From Spirochaetales bacterium (GTDB lineage Bacteria > Spirochaetota > Spirochaetia > SZUA-6 > DRHE01): a stretch of 21,026 nucleotides of DNA. Below the pieces are notes generated by a model. That model did not search any database. It saw nothing but the letters and a program-made list of their open reading frames with translations, and was not told where the DNA came from. The position numbers were made by a program, and so were the translations under genes. Location: positions 1-21,026 of the forward strand of contig JAFGQJ010000140.1 in assembly GCA_016935715.1 (NCBI GenBank), read 5' to 3'. This document shows, piece by piece, positions 14,433 through 21,026 of this stretch (position 1 is the first letter of the stretch; each line of letters opens with the position of its first letter).

Positions 14433-15751
14433 AATTCCTCAGCAGCCGGGCCGACCCGGCCGGAGGAGGCTCTCCCGTTTCCTTCCGCCAGGCAGTGTTT
14501 TCAGGCTTGTCCCCGGACGGCGGGCTCTACGTACCCGTCGAGCAGCCCGAGCTCGGCAGCCGAATCGCCGCGATCTCGAAGCAGGCGAGTTTCCCGGAGC
14601 TTGCGGCGGCGATCGTGGCGGAGCTGGTCGGCGAAGAATTGGGCGGAGAGACGGCGCGGCGGATCTGTGAGCGGGCATTTACCTTTGCTCCGGCCATGCA
14701 GCCTCTGGAGGATGGGCTGACCCTCCTGGAGCTCTTCCACGGACCGACCTGTGCGTTCAAGGACTTCGGAGCCTCGTTTTTGGCCACCAGCATGGAGGAA
14801 ATCCTTCGGCAGGAGGGCCGCCGGGCCGTAATCCTGGTCGCCACTTCGGGGGACACCGGCAGCGCCGTGGCGCAGGCCTTTGCCGGAAAACAGAACGTCG
14901 AAGTCGTGGTTCTCTACCCTTCGGGACGGATCAGCTCCCTGCAGGAACAGCAGCTTACCACCGTGGGCGGCAACGTCACCGCTCTGGAGATCCAGGGCAG
15001 TTTCGACGACTGCCAGCGGCTGGTCAAACAGGCGTTCATGGATCCCGAGCTGCGCCGGACGTTGACTCTGAGCTCGGCCAACTCGATCAACCTGGGGCGG
15101 CTGCTGCCCCAGGCCCTCTACTACATCTACGGGCATCTGCAGCTGGAGCGCGGGACAGACGAGCCGCTGCTGTACTGCGTTCCCAGCGGAAACTTCGGCA
15201 ATCTCACCGCGGGAGTCTACGCCTGGCAGTGGGGACTGCCAGTAGCAGGCTTCATTGCCGCCACCAACGTGAACGATGTGATTCCCGAGTACCTGCTGAC
15301 CGGCAGGTTCCGGCCGCGCAGCTCGCTGAAGACCATCTCCAACGCCATGGATGTGGGCGATCCGAGCAACTTCGAGCGCCTGCAGGTCGCGTTCGGGGGC
15401 AGCGTGGGGCAGATGCGGAAATGGATCCGGGGGATACGGATCACCGACCCGGAAACCCGCCGAACCATGCGCCGGGTGTACGAAGAGGCCGGGATGCTGA
15501 TCGATCCCCATACCGCCGTGGGCGTTCTGGCGGCCCGCAGATACCGCGAACAGACCGGCTATCGCGGGCAGATTCTCTCGCTGGCCACCGCTCATCCCGG
15601 GAAATTTCTCGACACCGTTCGAGAGGCCACCGGCGTCACCCCGGATCTGCCGGCCGCCCTGACAGAGGCCCTCTCGAAAGAGAAACAGGCGGTCGCTCTG
15701 AAACCGAGCCTGGATCTGCTCAGGGGTTTTCTGCTCGATCGCTACAGTTGA
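14429..15751 (+). CDS. thrC: Threonine synthase
   Basis: PLP enzyme that converts O-phosphohomoserine to threonine. 440 residues. The N-terminal segment VSFRQAVFSGLSPDGGLYVP is typical of the longer ThrC class. The PLP lysine is K111 in FHGPTCAFKDFGA; the phosphate-binding motif is ATSGDTGSAVA and the cofactor loop is PSGNFGN. The C-terminal ATAHPGKF is also family-like. The start is TTG 14429, inside the thrB stop (TTGA), with GAGAGG 4 bases upstream, so translation is coupled. It converges on the HD-domain gene, 16 bases away, without an obvious terminator. Confidence 0.95.
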   Translation: MKFLSSRADPAGGGSPVSFRQAVFSGLSPDGGLYVPVEQPELGSRIAAISKQASFPELAAAIVAELVGEELGGETARRICERAFTFAPAMQPLEDGLTLLELFHGPTCAFKDFGASFLATSMEEILRQEGRRAVILVATSGDTGSAVAQAFAGKQNVEVVVLYPSGRISSLQEQQLTTVGGNVTALEIQGSFDDCQRLVKQAFMDPELRRTLTLSSANSINLGRLLPQALYYIYGHLQLERGTDEPLLYCVPSGNFGNLTAGVYAWQWGLPVAGFIAATNVNDVIPEYLLTGRFRPRSSLKTISNAMDVGDPSNFERLQVAFGGSVGQMRKWIRGIRITDPETRRTMRRVYEEAGMLIDPHTAVGVLAARRYREQTGYRGQILSLATAHPGKFLDTVREATGVTPDLPAALTEALSKEKQAVALKPSLDLLRGFLLDRYS

Positions 15752-15767
15752 AAACGGCCCTGTCTTT

Positions 15768-16862
15768 TCAGTTGAGCATCGGCCGGGAGTGCTTCCTGCC
15801 GTCCTTGTGGCGGTAGGGATTGGCCTTGTGCTTCATGTATCTGCGGTACACCTGGCAGGCCTGATAGTAGCCCTCCGGGCTCCAGTAGGAGGCGGACAGA
15901 TCCGCCCGATACAGCTCCAGCAGCTGCGGAAACAGGGGCGAATCCATGATCCTCTCGTAGCGGTAGATCGGAAGCTGCTTCAAAGCCGCCGGCATCATGT
16001 GGTAGCGCACCAGAAAGGTCACCTCGCGGATCAGATCGTAGTCGAAGCCCAGGCGTCCCAGAAAGCGCGCGGCTACCTCGGATCCCAGCTCCGCGTGTCC
16101 GTCGAAAGCCCGCTCCGGTGTGCTTTCCGCTTCGGGTTTGCCGATGTCGTGCAGCAGGAGAGCCAGGGACAGGACCGGATCACGGCCCTTTCGGTATTTG
16201 AAGGTTTCCAGGGTGTGCTCCCAGCCGTTTCCTTCCGGGTGATAGTCCTTGTGGTGGGCAATGGCGGTCATCTTGTGCAGTTCAGGCCAATAGGTCTCGA
16301 TGAAACCGCTCGCGTACAGGAGTGACAAGCCCTTCTGCGGATTGGCTCCGGTCAGAACGGCCAGCAGCAGCTCCCGCTGGAAGGCATTGTCCGGTTCGGC
16401 GTAGGGGGGCTCCAGGGTGAGAGACTCGGCTTCCGCCTGGTAGTGATAGCGCGAAACCAGCACCGCTGCCTCGCTCAGGTACAGCAGGGAGGATCCGCCC
16501 CTCTGTCGCACCAGCAGGGTTCTGCGCAGATCCGGGTACACGCCCGCCGGGTCCAGGAAGATATCCCGGTCCGGGTCGTAGAGAAGCTCCTGTACGGTGA
16601 ACGGTCTGGGGGCAGAGGCCACATCCTCGTCATAGCAGCGAAACAGATAACGTCTGCCCCCGCGGTGAAGCAGCGCCTCTTCGTACAGCAGCCCGGGATA
16701 CCGCAGATCCTCGAACGTACCGGCCAGATTGACCAGGGAGGAGTCGGTCAGCAGATACGAGGAGGGGCCGGGAGGAATGCGGAAATATCGATCCAGCGCC
16801 GTGGTGTTGCTGTAGTACACCTTGTAGCCGGATTCCCGCAGGCTTTCGATCGGGGTTTTCAT
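15768..16862 (-). CDS. HD-domain phosphohydrolase with degenerate CCA-adding-enzyme head
   Basis: 364 residues. The middle carries an HD domain very like that of the CCA-adding tRNA nucleotidyltransferase: HHKDYHPEGNGWEHTLE around 203-219, LALLLHDIGKP with H238 and D239, and FDGHAELG with H256. The N-terminal 120 residues retain traces of the same family's head (FTVQELLYDPDRDIFLDPAGVYPDLR, close to FTVNALAYDP...DPFGG..DL), but the nucleotide-binding GGxVRD motif and the DxD catalytic pair are missing. It is therefore probably a metal-dependent phosphohydrolase that no longer adds nucleotides. The target is unknown. Its ATG at 16862 overlaps the serS stop (ATGA), so it is translated with serS and may act on tRNA or a nucleotide signal. 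A longer open frame to 17372 lies inside serS in another frame and I reject it. Confidence 0.82.
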   Translation of the reverse strand: MKTPIESLRESGYKVYYSNTTALDRYFRIPPGPSSYLLTDSSLVNLAGTFEDLRYPGLLYEEALLHRGGRRYLFRCYDEDVASAPRPFTVQELLYDPDRDIFLDPAGVYPDLRRTLLVRQRGGSSLLYLSEAAVLVSRYHYQAEAESLTLEPPYAEPDNAFQRELLLAVLTGANPQKGLSLLYASGFIETYWPELHKMTAIAHHKDYHPEGNGWEHTLETFKYRKGRDPVLSLALLLHDIGKPEAESTPERAFDGHAELGSEVAARFLGRLGFDYDLIREVTFLVRYHMMPAALKQLPIYRYERIMDSPLFPQLLELYRADLSASYWSPEGYYQACQVYRRYMKHKANPYRHKDGRKHSRPMLN

Positions 16863-18142
16863 GTCCTGTTTTGCCGCTGGATCCTTTCGAAACCGGTGTA
16901 GGGCACGAGTTTGGCCGGGATGCGCACGGAGCCGTCGGCCTGCTGATGATTCTCCAGGATGGAGATCAGGGCCCGGGATATGGCGACCGCCGTGCCGTTG
17001 AGCATGTGCACGAAGCGGTTCCTTCCCTCCTCCCTGTAGCGGATGGCCAGACGCCTGGCCTGGTAGTCCGTGCAGTTTGAGGCACTGGTGACTTCTCCCC
17101 AGTCCCCATTCTCCCCTCTTCCGGGCATCCAGGCCTCCAGGTCGAATTTGCGGTAGGCTGGTCCGCCCAGCTCGCCGGTGCAGGTATCGACCACCCGGTA
17201 GGGGATTTCCAGCCCCTGGAAGATCCGTTCCTCTATATCCAGCAGGTAGCGATGCATCGCTTCGGATTGATCGGGCTTGCAGAAGATGAACATCTCCACC
17301 TTGCCGAACTGATGCACCCTGTACAGCCCCTTGGAATACTGTCCCGCGGCCCCCGCTTCCCTGCGGAAGCAATGAGAGACGCCGGCCATCTTGATCGGAA
17401 GGTCGGCCGCCTCGAGGATCTGGTCTGCGTAGTAGCCGCCCAGGGTGATCTCGGCGGTGCCGATCAGGCAGGCCCCGGTTCCCTCCACCGAGTAGATGTT
17501 GGACTCCTCTCCCCTCGGGTTGAAGCCGATTCCCTCCACCACCTCTTCCTTGGCGATATCGGGAGTGATGGTGAGCAGGAACCCTTCGCTCTGAAGGGTG
17601 TCCAGGGCATAGCGGGTCAGGGCCAGGTCCAGGTGAACGGCCTCGTTTTTCAGATAGTAGAACTTGGGACCGCTGACCCGGGCTGCGGTTTCGAAGTCGA
17701 CGAGGTCGAGCTCCTGGGCGAGCTGGAGATGATCCCTGGCCGGGAAGGAAAAGGCCCTGGGTTCACCCCAGCGCTTCAGCTCCAGGTTTTCCTCATCCCC
17801 CCTGCCCACCGGAGCGTCGGGGTGGGAGAGATTGGGCAGCTTTTGCAGCTCGTCATTCAACTGCGCCGCGAGGCTTTCCAGGGTCTTTTCCATGTCGGAG
17901 AGCTGTGCCTTGAGGCTTTTTCCCTCTGCCATCAGCTGCTGCCGCCTGTCCGCTTCCAGCTTTTGTTTCATCTCCTGGGCGTTGAGGTTGCGCCGGTGGC
18001 GCAGCGCCTCGGTTTCCTGGAGCAGCTGGTTACGCCGGTCGTACAGCTCCACGACCCGCCGGGGGTCGGCAGCCACCTGGCGGTTCTTCGTGTTTTCGAT
18101 GACTTGATCCAGGTTCTCCCGGATGAATTTGAGGTCCAACAT
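16859..18142 (-). CDS. serS: Seryl-tRNA synthetase
   Basis: Class II aminoacyl-tRNA synthetase, 427 residues from ATG 18142. The N-terminus MLDLKFIRENLDQVIENTKNR is diagnostic, and the tRNA-binding coiled-coil arm follows at about 30-105. Catalytic motif 2 is FRREAGAAGQYSKGLYRVHQF and motif 3 is NGTAVAISRALISILENHQ. The usual IPTAE is IGTAE. A frame extension to TTG 18178 is not a start: that TTG is the -35 box of the promoter. There is no Shine-Dalgarno sequence. The gene is followed, with a 4-base overlap, by the HD-domain gene. Confidence 0.96.
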   Translation of the reverse strand: MLDLKFIRENLDQVIENTKNRQVAADPRRVVELYDRRNQLLQETEALRHRRNLNAQEMKQKLEADRRQQLMAEGKSLKAQLSDMEKTLESLAAQLNDELQKLPNLSHPDAPVGRGDEENLELKRWGEPRAFSFPARDHLQLAQELDLVDFETAARVSGPKFYYLKNEAVHLDLALTRYALDTLQSEGFLLTITPDIAKEEVVEGIGFNPRGEESNIYSVEGTGACLIGTAEITLGGYYADQILEAADLPIKMAGVSHCFRREAGAAGQYSKGLYRVHQFGKVEMFIFCKPDQSEAMHRYLLDIEERIFQGLEIPYRVVDTCTGELGGPAYRKFDLEAWMPGRGENGDWGEVTSASNCTDYQARRLAIRYREEGRNRFVHMLNGTAVAISRALISILENHQQADGSVRIPAKLVPYTGFERIQRQNRT

Positions 18143-18149
18143 GGTGGTG

Positions 18150-18178
18150 ATAATAGAACGTAGCAGGGAAGTTGACAA
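18150..18178 (-). promoter_or_regulatory. Strong predicted promoter of serS, leaderless arrangement
   Basis: On the minus strand TTGTCA at 18178-18173, 17 bases, TATTAT at 18155-18150; both boxes match 5 of 6. Only seven bases (CACCACC) separate the -10 box from the ATG, so the start point should fall on or next to the A of the ATG. The design is the same as at carD. Confidence 0.7.
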
Positions 18179-18232
18179 GGCAGGGGGGTCTCGGCTCCCC
18201 GAGCGGTGCCTCGAGCTCCCCGATGCCGCGCC

Positions 18233-18376
18233 TCAGCGCTTATTGCCGCGGGGTCCCCTGGTGGGTTTGCCCCGCGTCCCGTGCACCATCTTGCCCTCCT
18301 GCTTGAGCAGGGTGCGGATCGGCTCTTTGGGCCTGGTCTGCTTCGGCTTGTTCGATCCCGCATGTTTTTTCTTCAT
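18233..18376 (-). CDS. Small basic protein of unknown function (47 residues)
   Basis: Starts MKKKHAGSNKPKQTRPKEPI and ends TRGKPTRGPRGNKR. About a third of its residues are Lys or Arg, with almost no acidic or hydrophobic ones, as in small nucleic-acid-binding or ribosome-associated proteins. The start ATG 18376 has a good AGGGGAG site 8 bases upstream, which supports a real gene; the frame is open farther upstream, but without a better start. It is upstream of serS in the same direction (55 bases before its promoter) and divergent from rsmI. I do not recognise the family. Confidence 0.6.
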   Translation of the reverse strand: MKKKHAGSNKPKQTRPKEPIRTLLKQEGKMVHGTRGKPTRGPRGNKR

Positions 18377-18395
18377 AGTCTTCACTCCCCTCTCA

Positions 18396-18425
18396 ATGGT
18401 AATGCTGAATTTCGGGCAATGGCAA
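18396..18425 (-). promoter_or_regulatory. Possible promoter for the small basic protein gene
   Basis: On the minus strand TTGCCA at 18425-18420, 18 bases, TACCAT at 18401-18396. The start would lie just before the ribosome site. The -35 overlaps the weak -35 of the opposite rsmI promoter. Confidence 0.35.
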
Positions 18426-18448
18426 GTTTCTGTTTCATCGTGTACATT
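18419..18448 (+). promoter_or_regulatory. Possible promoter for rsmI
   Basis: ATGGCA at 18419-18424, 18 bases, TACATT at 18443-18448, each 4 of 6. The start would fall on the rsmI ATG, again without a leader, although a GGAGG also lies there. Confidence 0.3.
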
Positions 18449-18455
18449 GGAGGTG

Positions 18456-19121
18456 ATGCTGTTCATCGTGGCTACGCCGATCGGCAATCTAGAGGATATC
18501 TCCGGCAGGGCGCTTCGGATCCTGGGGGAGGTGGATCTGATCGCCTGCGAGGATACGCGGCAGACTCTGAAGCTGCTGAACCACTACGGGCTGAAAGCAT
18601 CTCTGACGGCTTTTCACAGCCACAATATGAAGAAAGCCGCCCCCCGTTTGTTGGAGCTGCTGGAGCAGGGACGGCGCATCGCGCTGGTGACCGACGGGGG
18701 AACGCCGGGCATCTCGGATCCCGGCTCCTATCTGGTGGCTCTGGCCCGTGAGAGAGGGGTGAAGATCACTCCCGTTCCCGGACCTTCGGCCCTTTCGCTG
18801 ATCTTGAGCGTCAGCGGGGCGGCCACCGCTGCGGTCACTTTCGCCGGTTTTCTTTCTCCCAAGGGCGGCCGCCGGCGCACCCAGTTGAAAAAACTGCTCG
18901 ACCGGGGGGAGGCTCTGGTGCTGTTCGAGTCACCGCATCGGATCCTCAAACTGCTTTCGGATCTCCGTTCTCTGGCCCCGGACAGGAGCTGTCTGATCGG
19001 GCGGGAAATGACGAAAGTGCACGAGGAGTTCCTGCAAGGTTTTCCCGCCGAGCTCTTGACGGATTTGGAGGGAAGGACGACAATTAAGGGAGAGTTTTGC
19101 CTGTTCGTGATGGAGCGATAA
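18456..19121 (+). CDS. rsmI: 16S rRNA 2'-O-methyltransferase RsmI, short form
   Basis: SAM-dependent tetrapyrrole-methylase-fold enzyme that modifies the ribose of C1402 in 16S rRNA. MLFIVATPIGNLEDISGRAL at the start, ACEDTRQTLKLLNHYG and VTDGGTPGISDPG are diagnostic, followed by TPVPGPSAL and FESPHRI. At 221 residues it is clearly shorter than the roughly 280 of E. coli RsmI. It ends right after the last methylase strand (GEFCLFVMER), so the small C-terminal HTH domain is missing. ATG 18456 has GGAGG only 2 bases upstream; an in-frame GTG and TTG just before it are possible alternatives. The frame extends further upstream to 18123, but that part overlaps the small basic gene and shows no similarity. 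Confidence 0.92.
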   Translation: MLFIVATPIGNLEDISGRALRILGEVDLIACEDTRQTLKLLNHYGLKASLTAFHSHNMKKAAPRLLELLEQGRRIALVTDGGTPGISDPGSYLVALARERGVKITPVPGPSALSLILSVSGAATAAVTFAGFLSPKGGRRRTQLKKLLDRGEALVLFESPHRILKLLSDLRSLAPDRSCLIGREMTKVHEEFLQGFPAELLTDLEGRTTIKGEFCLFVMER

Positions 19122-19126
19122 AAATA

Positions 19127-19154
19127 TCAAGTTGTATGTCATCCATGACGATAC
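19127..19154 (+). promoter_or_regulatory. Possible sigma-28 (flagellar) promoter for flgM
   Basis: TCAAGTTG at 19127-19134, 12 bases, GACGATAC at 19147-19154. Each matches the sigma-28 consensus (TAAAGTTT, GCCGATAA) at 6 of 8 positions, with a spacer one base longer than usual. The start would be near 19162. This suits a flgM gene, but the match is only suggestive. Confidence 0.3.
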
Positions 19155-19181
19155 TGGTAAATGAAAGGAATACGGCTGGCG

Positions 19182-19469
19182 ATGACGATTGAACGAATCG
19201 GACCTACGGATCCGGTACAGAGTTTTAAAAAGACAAAGCCCGCGGATAAACCCAAGAAGAGCCAGGGAGCGGACTCGATCAATCTCAGCGAAGAGGCCAA
19301 GAGCAAGGCCGAAGTCTATCAGGCGGCCACCATTGCCAAGCAGGCGCCGGAGATCCGCTGGGAGCTCGTGGAAGCCGCCAAGAAGAAACTCCAGGATCCA
19401 TCGTACATATCAGACAAAGTGATCAGTTCGGTGGCCGATCGCCTCATGGAATACTTCGAGATTACCTGA
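19182..19469 (+). CDS. flgM: Anti-sigma-28 factor FlgM
   Basis: A 95-residue protein that would bind the flagellar sigma factor until the hook is complete and FlgM is exported. The first half is low in hydrophobic residues and rich in Lys and Pro (SFKKTKPADKPKKSQGADS), as expected for the disordered exported part. The second half has the family pattern: SINLSEEAKSK at 32-42, APEIRWELVEAAKKKLQD at 55-72 and a final helix VISSVADRLMEYFEI. I start at MTIERIG (19182), with AAAGGA about 12 bases upstream; ATG 19161 would add seven residues. It ends at a strong terminator 27 bases on. No other flagellar gene is in the window. Confidence 0.85.
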   Translation: MTIERIGPTDPVQSFKKTKPADKPKKSQGADSINLSEEAKSKAEVYQAATIAKQAPEIRWELVEAAKKKLQDPSYISDKVISSVADRLMEYFEIT

Positions 19470-19495
19470 GGGCTGCAAAGCGTAGAGAAACTATG

Positions 19496-19530
19496 GGCGG
19501 AGGGTCCAATCATGGGCCTTCCGCCTTTTT
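19496..19530 (+). terminator. Rho-independent terminator behind flgM
   Basis: GGCGGAGGGTCC pairs with GGGCCTTCCGCC over 12 positions (two G-U pairs) around the loop AATCAT, followed by five T. It separates flgM from the ADH-like gene, which must therefore have its own promoter or depend on readthrough. Confidence 0.92.
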
Positions 19531-19556
19531 GATATTGCAAGGAGAGCGCCTTTACG

Positions 19557-20705
19557 ATGCCTGACCTGTCCTTTTCCATTCCCACCGACGTGCGCTTCGG
19601 CCTGGATGTCGTCAACAGGATTGCAGCGGTGGTGAGCCAGTACGGCGAGCGTGTGCTGCTGGTGACCGAGGCGATCCTCTACGAAGGCAAGGTGATCGAC
19701 AGAATCCAGGCCCTGTTCGAAAAAAAGGGGATCCAGTACATCGTATACGACGAGGTCGTGCCCCACGCCACCAGCAAGGTAGTGGATGACGGGGTCAATC
19801 TGTCGAGAAGCGCCCGGGCGGAGATCGTGGTCGGGTTGGGCGGTGTGCGTACCCTTTCGATAGCCAAGTGCATCGCCATGGCGAGCCCCGGGGACGTGGA
19901 TATGGATGAGTACCTGTCCGGTGTGCAGCCCTCGGGACAGCCGCTCGCCTACATCGGTATTCCCACCACCTGCCGGGACCCGTTCCTGCTGGTGGATGAG
20001 TATCTGGTTACCGACGGGCGGGATCGCAGCGCCAAGATCGGCCGTACCCAGAAACGGATCACCAAAGCGGTGATCGTGGATCCCAAGCTTACCATCACCC
20101 TGCCCCCGAAATATACCGCCACCACGCTGATGGATACCCTGCTCATTGCCGTGGAGGGGTATCTCTGCTCCCGAGCCAGTTTTCTCTCCGATACTTTCTT
20201 CCTGCGCGCCTGCGAGCTGATCGGCAGGATAATCGATCCGTTGATCAATCAACCCGATGATTTGAGGGTGCGCATGAACGCCTCCATGGCCGGAGTGCTC
20301 GCGAGCCTGGGCCTCACGATCAGCAAGGCAGGAGTGGGCACCGCCCTGGCCTATGCGATCAACGGCAGCTTCATGGTTCCCAAATCCTGGGTTTCCTCGA
20401 TCATGCTGCCCCACGTGATGGAGTTCTATTCGGGTATCGCCTCGGAGAAGCTCACGGCGGTTGCACGCTACCTGGGCGAGGAGGTGGACGACGAGGCTCC
20501 GGTCGAGGGCGCCAATCGAGCCGTGGAGGCGGTGAGACGTATCATTGGTTCGTTGGGCTTGCCGACCCGCCTGAGGGATTTCGATCTCAACCTGGACGAC
20601 ATGGTGGACATTGCGGGGATCGCCCGCAACTTCGACATGATGAACTACCTGCCCAGAAGCATTTCGGCGGAGGATCTGTACGAGCTGGTCAAATCCGCCT
20701 ACTAG
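19557..20705 (+). CDS. Iron-containing alcohol dehydrogenase homologue without metal site
   Basis: 382 residues, the usual length of the iron-ADH family (PF00465). The first family signature is intact: VDPKLT, then PPKYTATTLMDTLLIAVE at 183-200. LPHVMEFYS at 284-292 also matches. Compared with FucO, the metal ligand Asp196 is kept (D193), but His200 is Ile197, His263 is Thr262 and His277 is Lys276. The catalytic His267 is Tyr266. The NAD-binding GGGSxxDxAK is GLGGVRTLSIAK, and TTxGTGSE is TTCRDPFL. It can hardly bind iron or zinc and probably does no ADH or glycerol-dehydrogenase chemistry. The frame is undamaged and codon use is like the neighbours, so it looks kept under selection for another job. 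AAGGAG lies 12 bases before the ATG. Confidence 0.88.
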   Translation: MPDLSFSIPTDVRFGLDVVNRIAAVVSQYGERVLLVTEAILYEGKVIDRIQALFEKKGIQYIVYDEVVPHATSKVVDDGVNLSRSARAEIVVGLGGVRTLSIAKCIAMASPGDVDMDEYLSGVQPSGQPLAYIGIPTTCRDPFLLVDEYLVTDGRDRSAKIGRTQKRITKAVIVDPKLTITLPPKYTATTLMDTLLIAVEGYLCSRASFLSDTFFLRACELIGRIIDPLINQPDDLRVRMNASMAGVLASLGLTISKAGVGTALAYAINGSFMVPKSWVSSIMLPHVMEFYSGIASEKLTAVARYLGEEVDDEAPVEGANRAVEAVRRIIGSLGLPTRLRDFDLNLDDMVDIAGIARNFDMMNYLPRSISAEDLYELVKSAY

Positions 20706-20717
20706 ATCGTTGTTTTC

Positions 20718-21026
20718 GTGATATCGATCGAGAAGCTCTCCAAGCTGCCCCGAAAAACCCGGCTGCGCAAGATCGTGCTGCTGCTTCAGGCCGAGGAGCG
20801 GGAGCTGCAGGGGGGAGGAGAGCCGCACCGCAACTATCTGGGCTTCATCTGCGGGATGCTGGCCCTGGATGGGAAGTGCGGTCCCGGGCTCACCGCAACC
20901 GCCGAGGCCTGCCGACGGCTGTGCGAAGAGGGCGCTCCCGATCCTGTCCGCCTGCGCCGCCGGGTCAACCGCTTGCGCCATGCCCTGCTTCGCTGTCTGG
21001 GAGCCGAACCGGCCGAGTGGGACCTG
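20718..21026 (+). CDS. Unknown protein, N-terminal 103 residues (cut by window edge)
   Basis: Starts at GTG 20718, 12 bases after the ADH-like stop and in the same frame; no ribosome site is visible. The product reads MISIEKLSKLPRKTRLRKIV, then a mostly helical stretch rich in Leu, Arg and Cys (GFICGMLALDGKCG, EACRRLCEEGAPDP, VNRLRHALLRCLGAEPAEWDL) and runs off the window. I do not recognise it from this part. A helical N-terminal domain of a larger enzyme, for example an RNA methyltransferase, is possible but not supported by a motif here. The short gap suggests cotranscription with the ADH-like gene. Confidence 0.6.
   Translation, partial: MISIEKLSKLPRKTRLRKIVLLLQAEERELQGGGEPHRNYLGFICGMLALDGKCGPGLTATAEACRRLCEEGAPDPVRLRRRVNRLRHALLRCLGAEPAEWDL

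Noticed and set aside
14501..15595. 364-residue frame opposite thrC
   Set aside because: Same reasons; thrC has all catalytic motifs on the plus strand.
15749..15770. TGAAAA / TTTTCA dyad between thrC and the HD gene, possible bidirectional terminator
   Set aside because: Short A/T-only arms and no T-run; it simply contains the two stop codons.
16863..17372. Upstream extension of the HD-domain gene
   Set aside because: Lies inside serS in another frame; family similarity begins only after ATG 16862.
19491..20981. 496-residue frame opposite the ADH-like gene
   Set aside because: It crosses a terminator and several gene boundaries on the other strand, and its composition is that of a shadow frame.

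Overview
The window looks like a G+C-rich chromosome segment of a free-living member of the Spirochaetota (Spirochaetaceae-like). This is inferred from several things. There is a FlgM-type anti-sigma factor and a CarD protein at the head of an MEP isoprenoid operon. There are sugar- and peptide-binding proteins with short export signals, and several secreted proteins of no obvious wider family. I see no mobile element, CRISPR array, rRNA or tRNA, and no gap above 300 bases. Most genes are on clear one-gene or short-operon tracks.

Layout. (1) 1-1802, minus: sugar ABC transporter binding protein followed by its permease (cut by the window edge), with a GC hairpin between them. (2) 1803-1967: divergent regulatory region with a nested palindrome, facing a plus-strand UroD-family zinc methyltransferase-like gene (1968-3062). 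(3) 5638-3059, minus: carD-ispD-ispF-nth, each junction overlapping by 4 bases, led by an apparently leaderless promoter. (4) 5722-6435: TVP38-type membrane protein, overlapping tail to tail with an orphan peptide-binding protein. (5) 10468-6392, minus: polyprenyl diphosphate synthase, rhomboid protease, exported unknown, peptide-binding protein. (6) 10504-11862, plus: rlmE and an exported beta-rich unknown, ended by a terminator. (7) 12058-15751, plus: aspartokinase-like protein, thrB, thrC. (8) 18376-15768, minus: small basic protein, serS, HD-domain protein. (9) 18456-end, plus: rsmI, flgM, terminator, iron-ADH-like protein, and a cut-off unknown gene.

How the genes fit together. ispD and ispF make the MEP-pathway intermediates that feed isoprenoid precursors to the polyprenyl synthase. 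thrB and thrC convert homoserine to threonine. The aspartokinase-like protein in front of them has lost the catalytic motifs but kept both ACT domains, which suggests a regulatory subunit. The ADH-like protein behind flgM has likewise lost all three metal-binding histidines and the catalytic histidine. The HD-domain protein behind serS keeps the HD half of a CCA-adding-type enzyme but not its nucleotidyltransferase motifs. So three separate loci hold proteins that look like retired or repurposed enzymes.

The other recurring signal is promoter placement. carD and serS have no Shine-Dalgarno sequence, and each has a near-consensus promoter with a TATTAT -10 box ending 7-10 bases before the ATG. 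This predicts leaderless mRNAs. All function calls come from reading motifs by eye; no database search was run.
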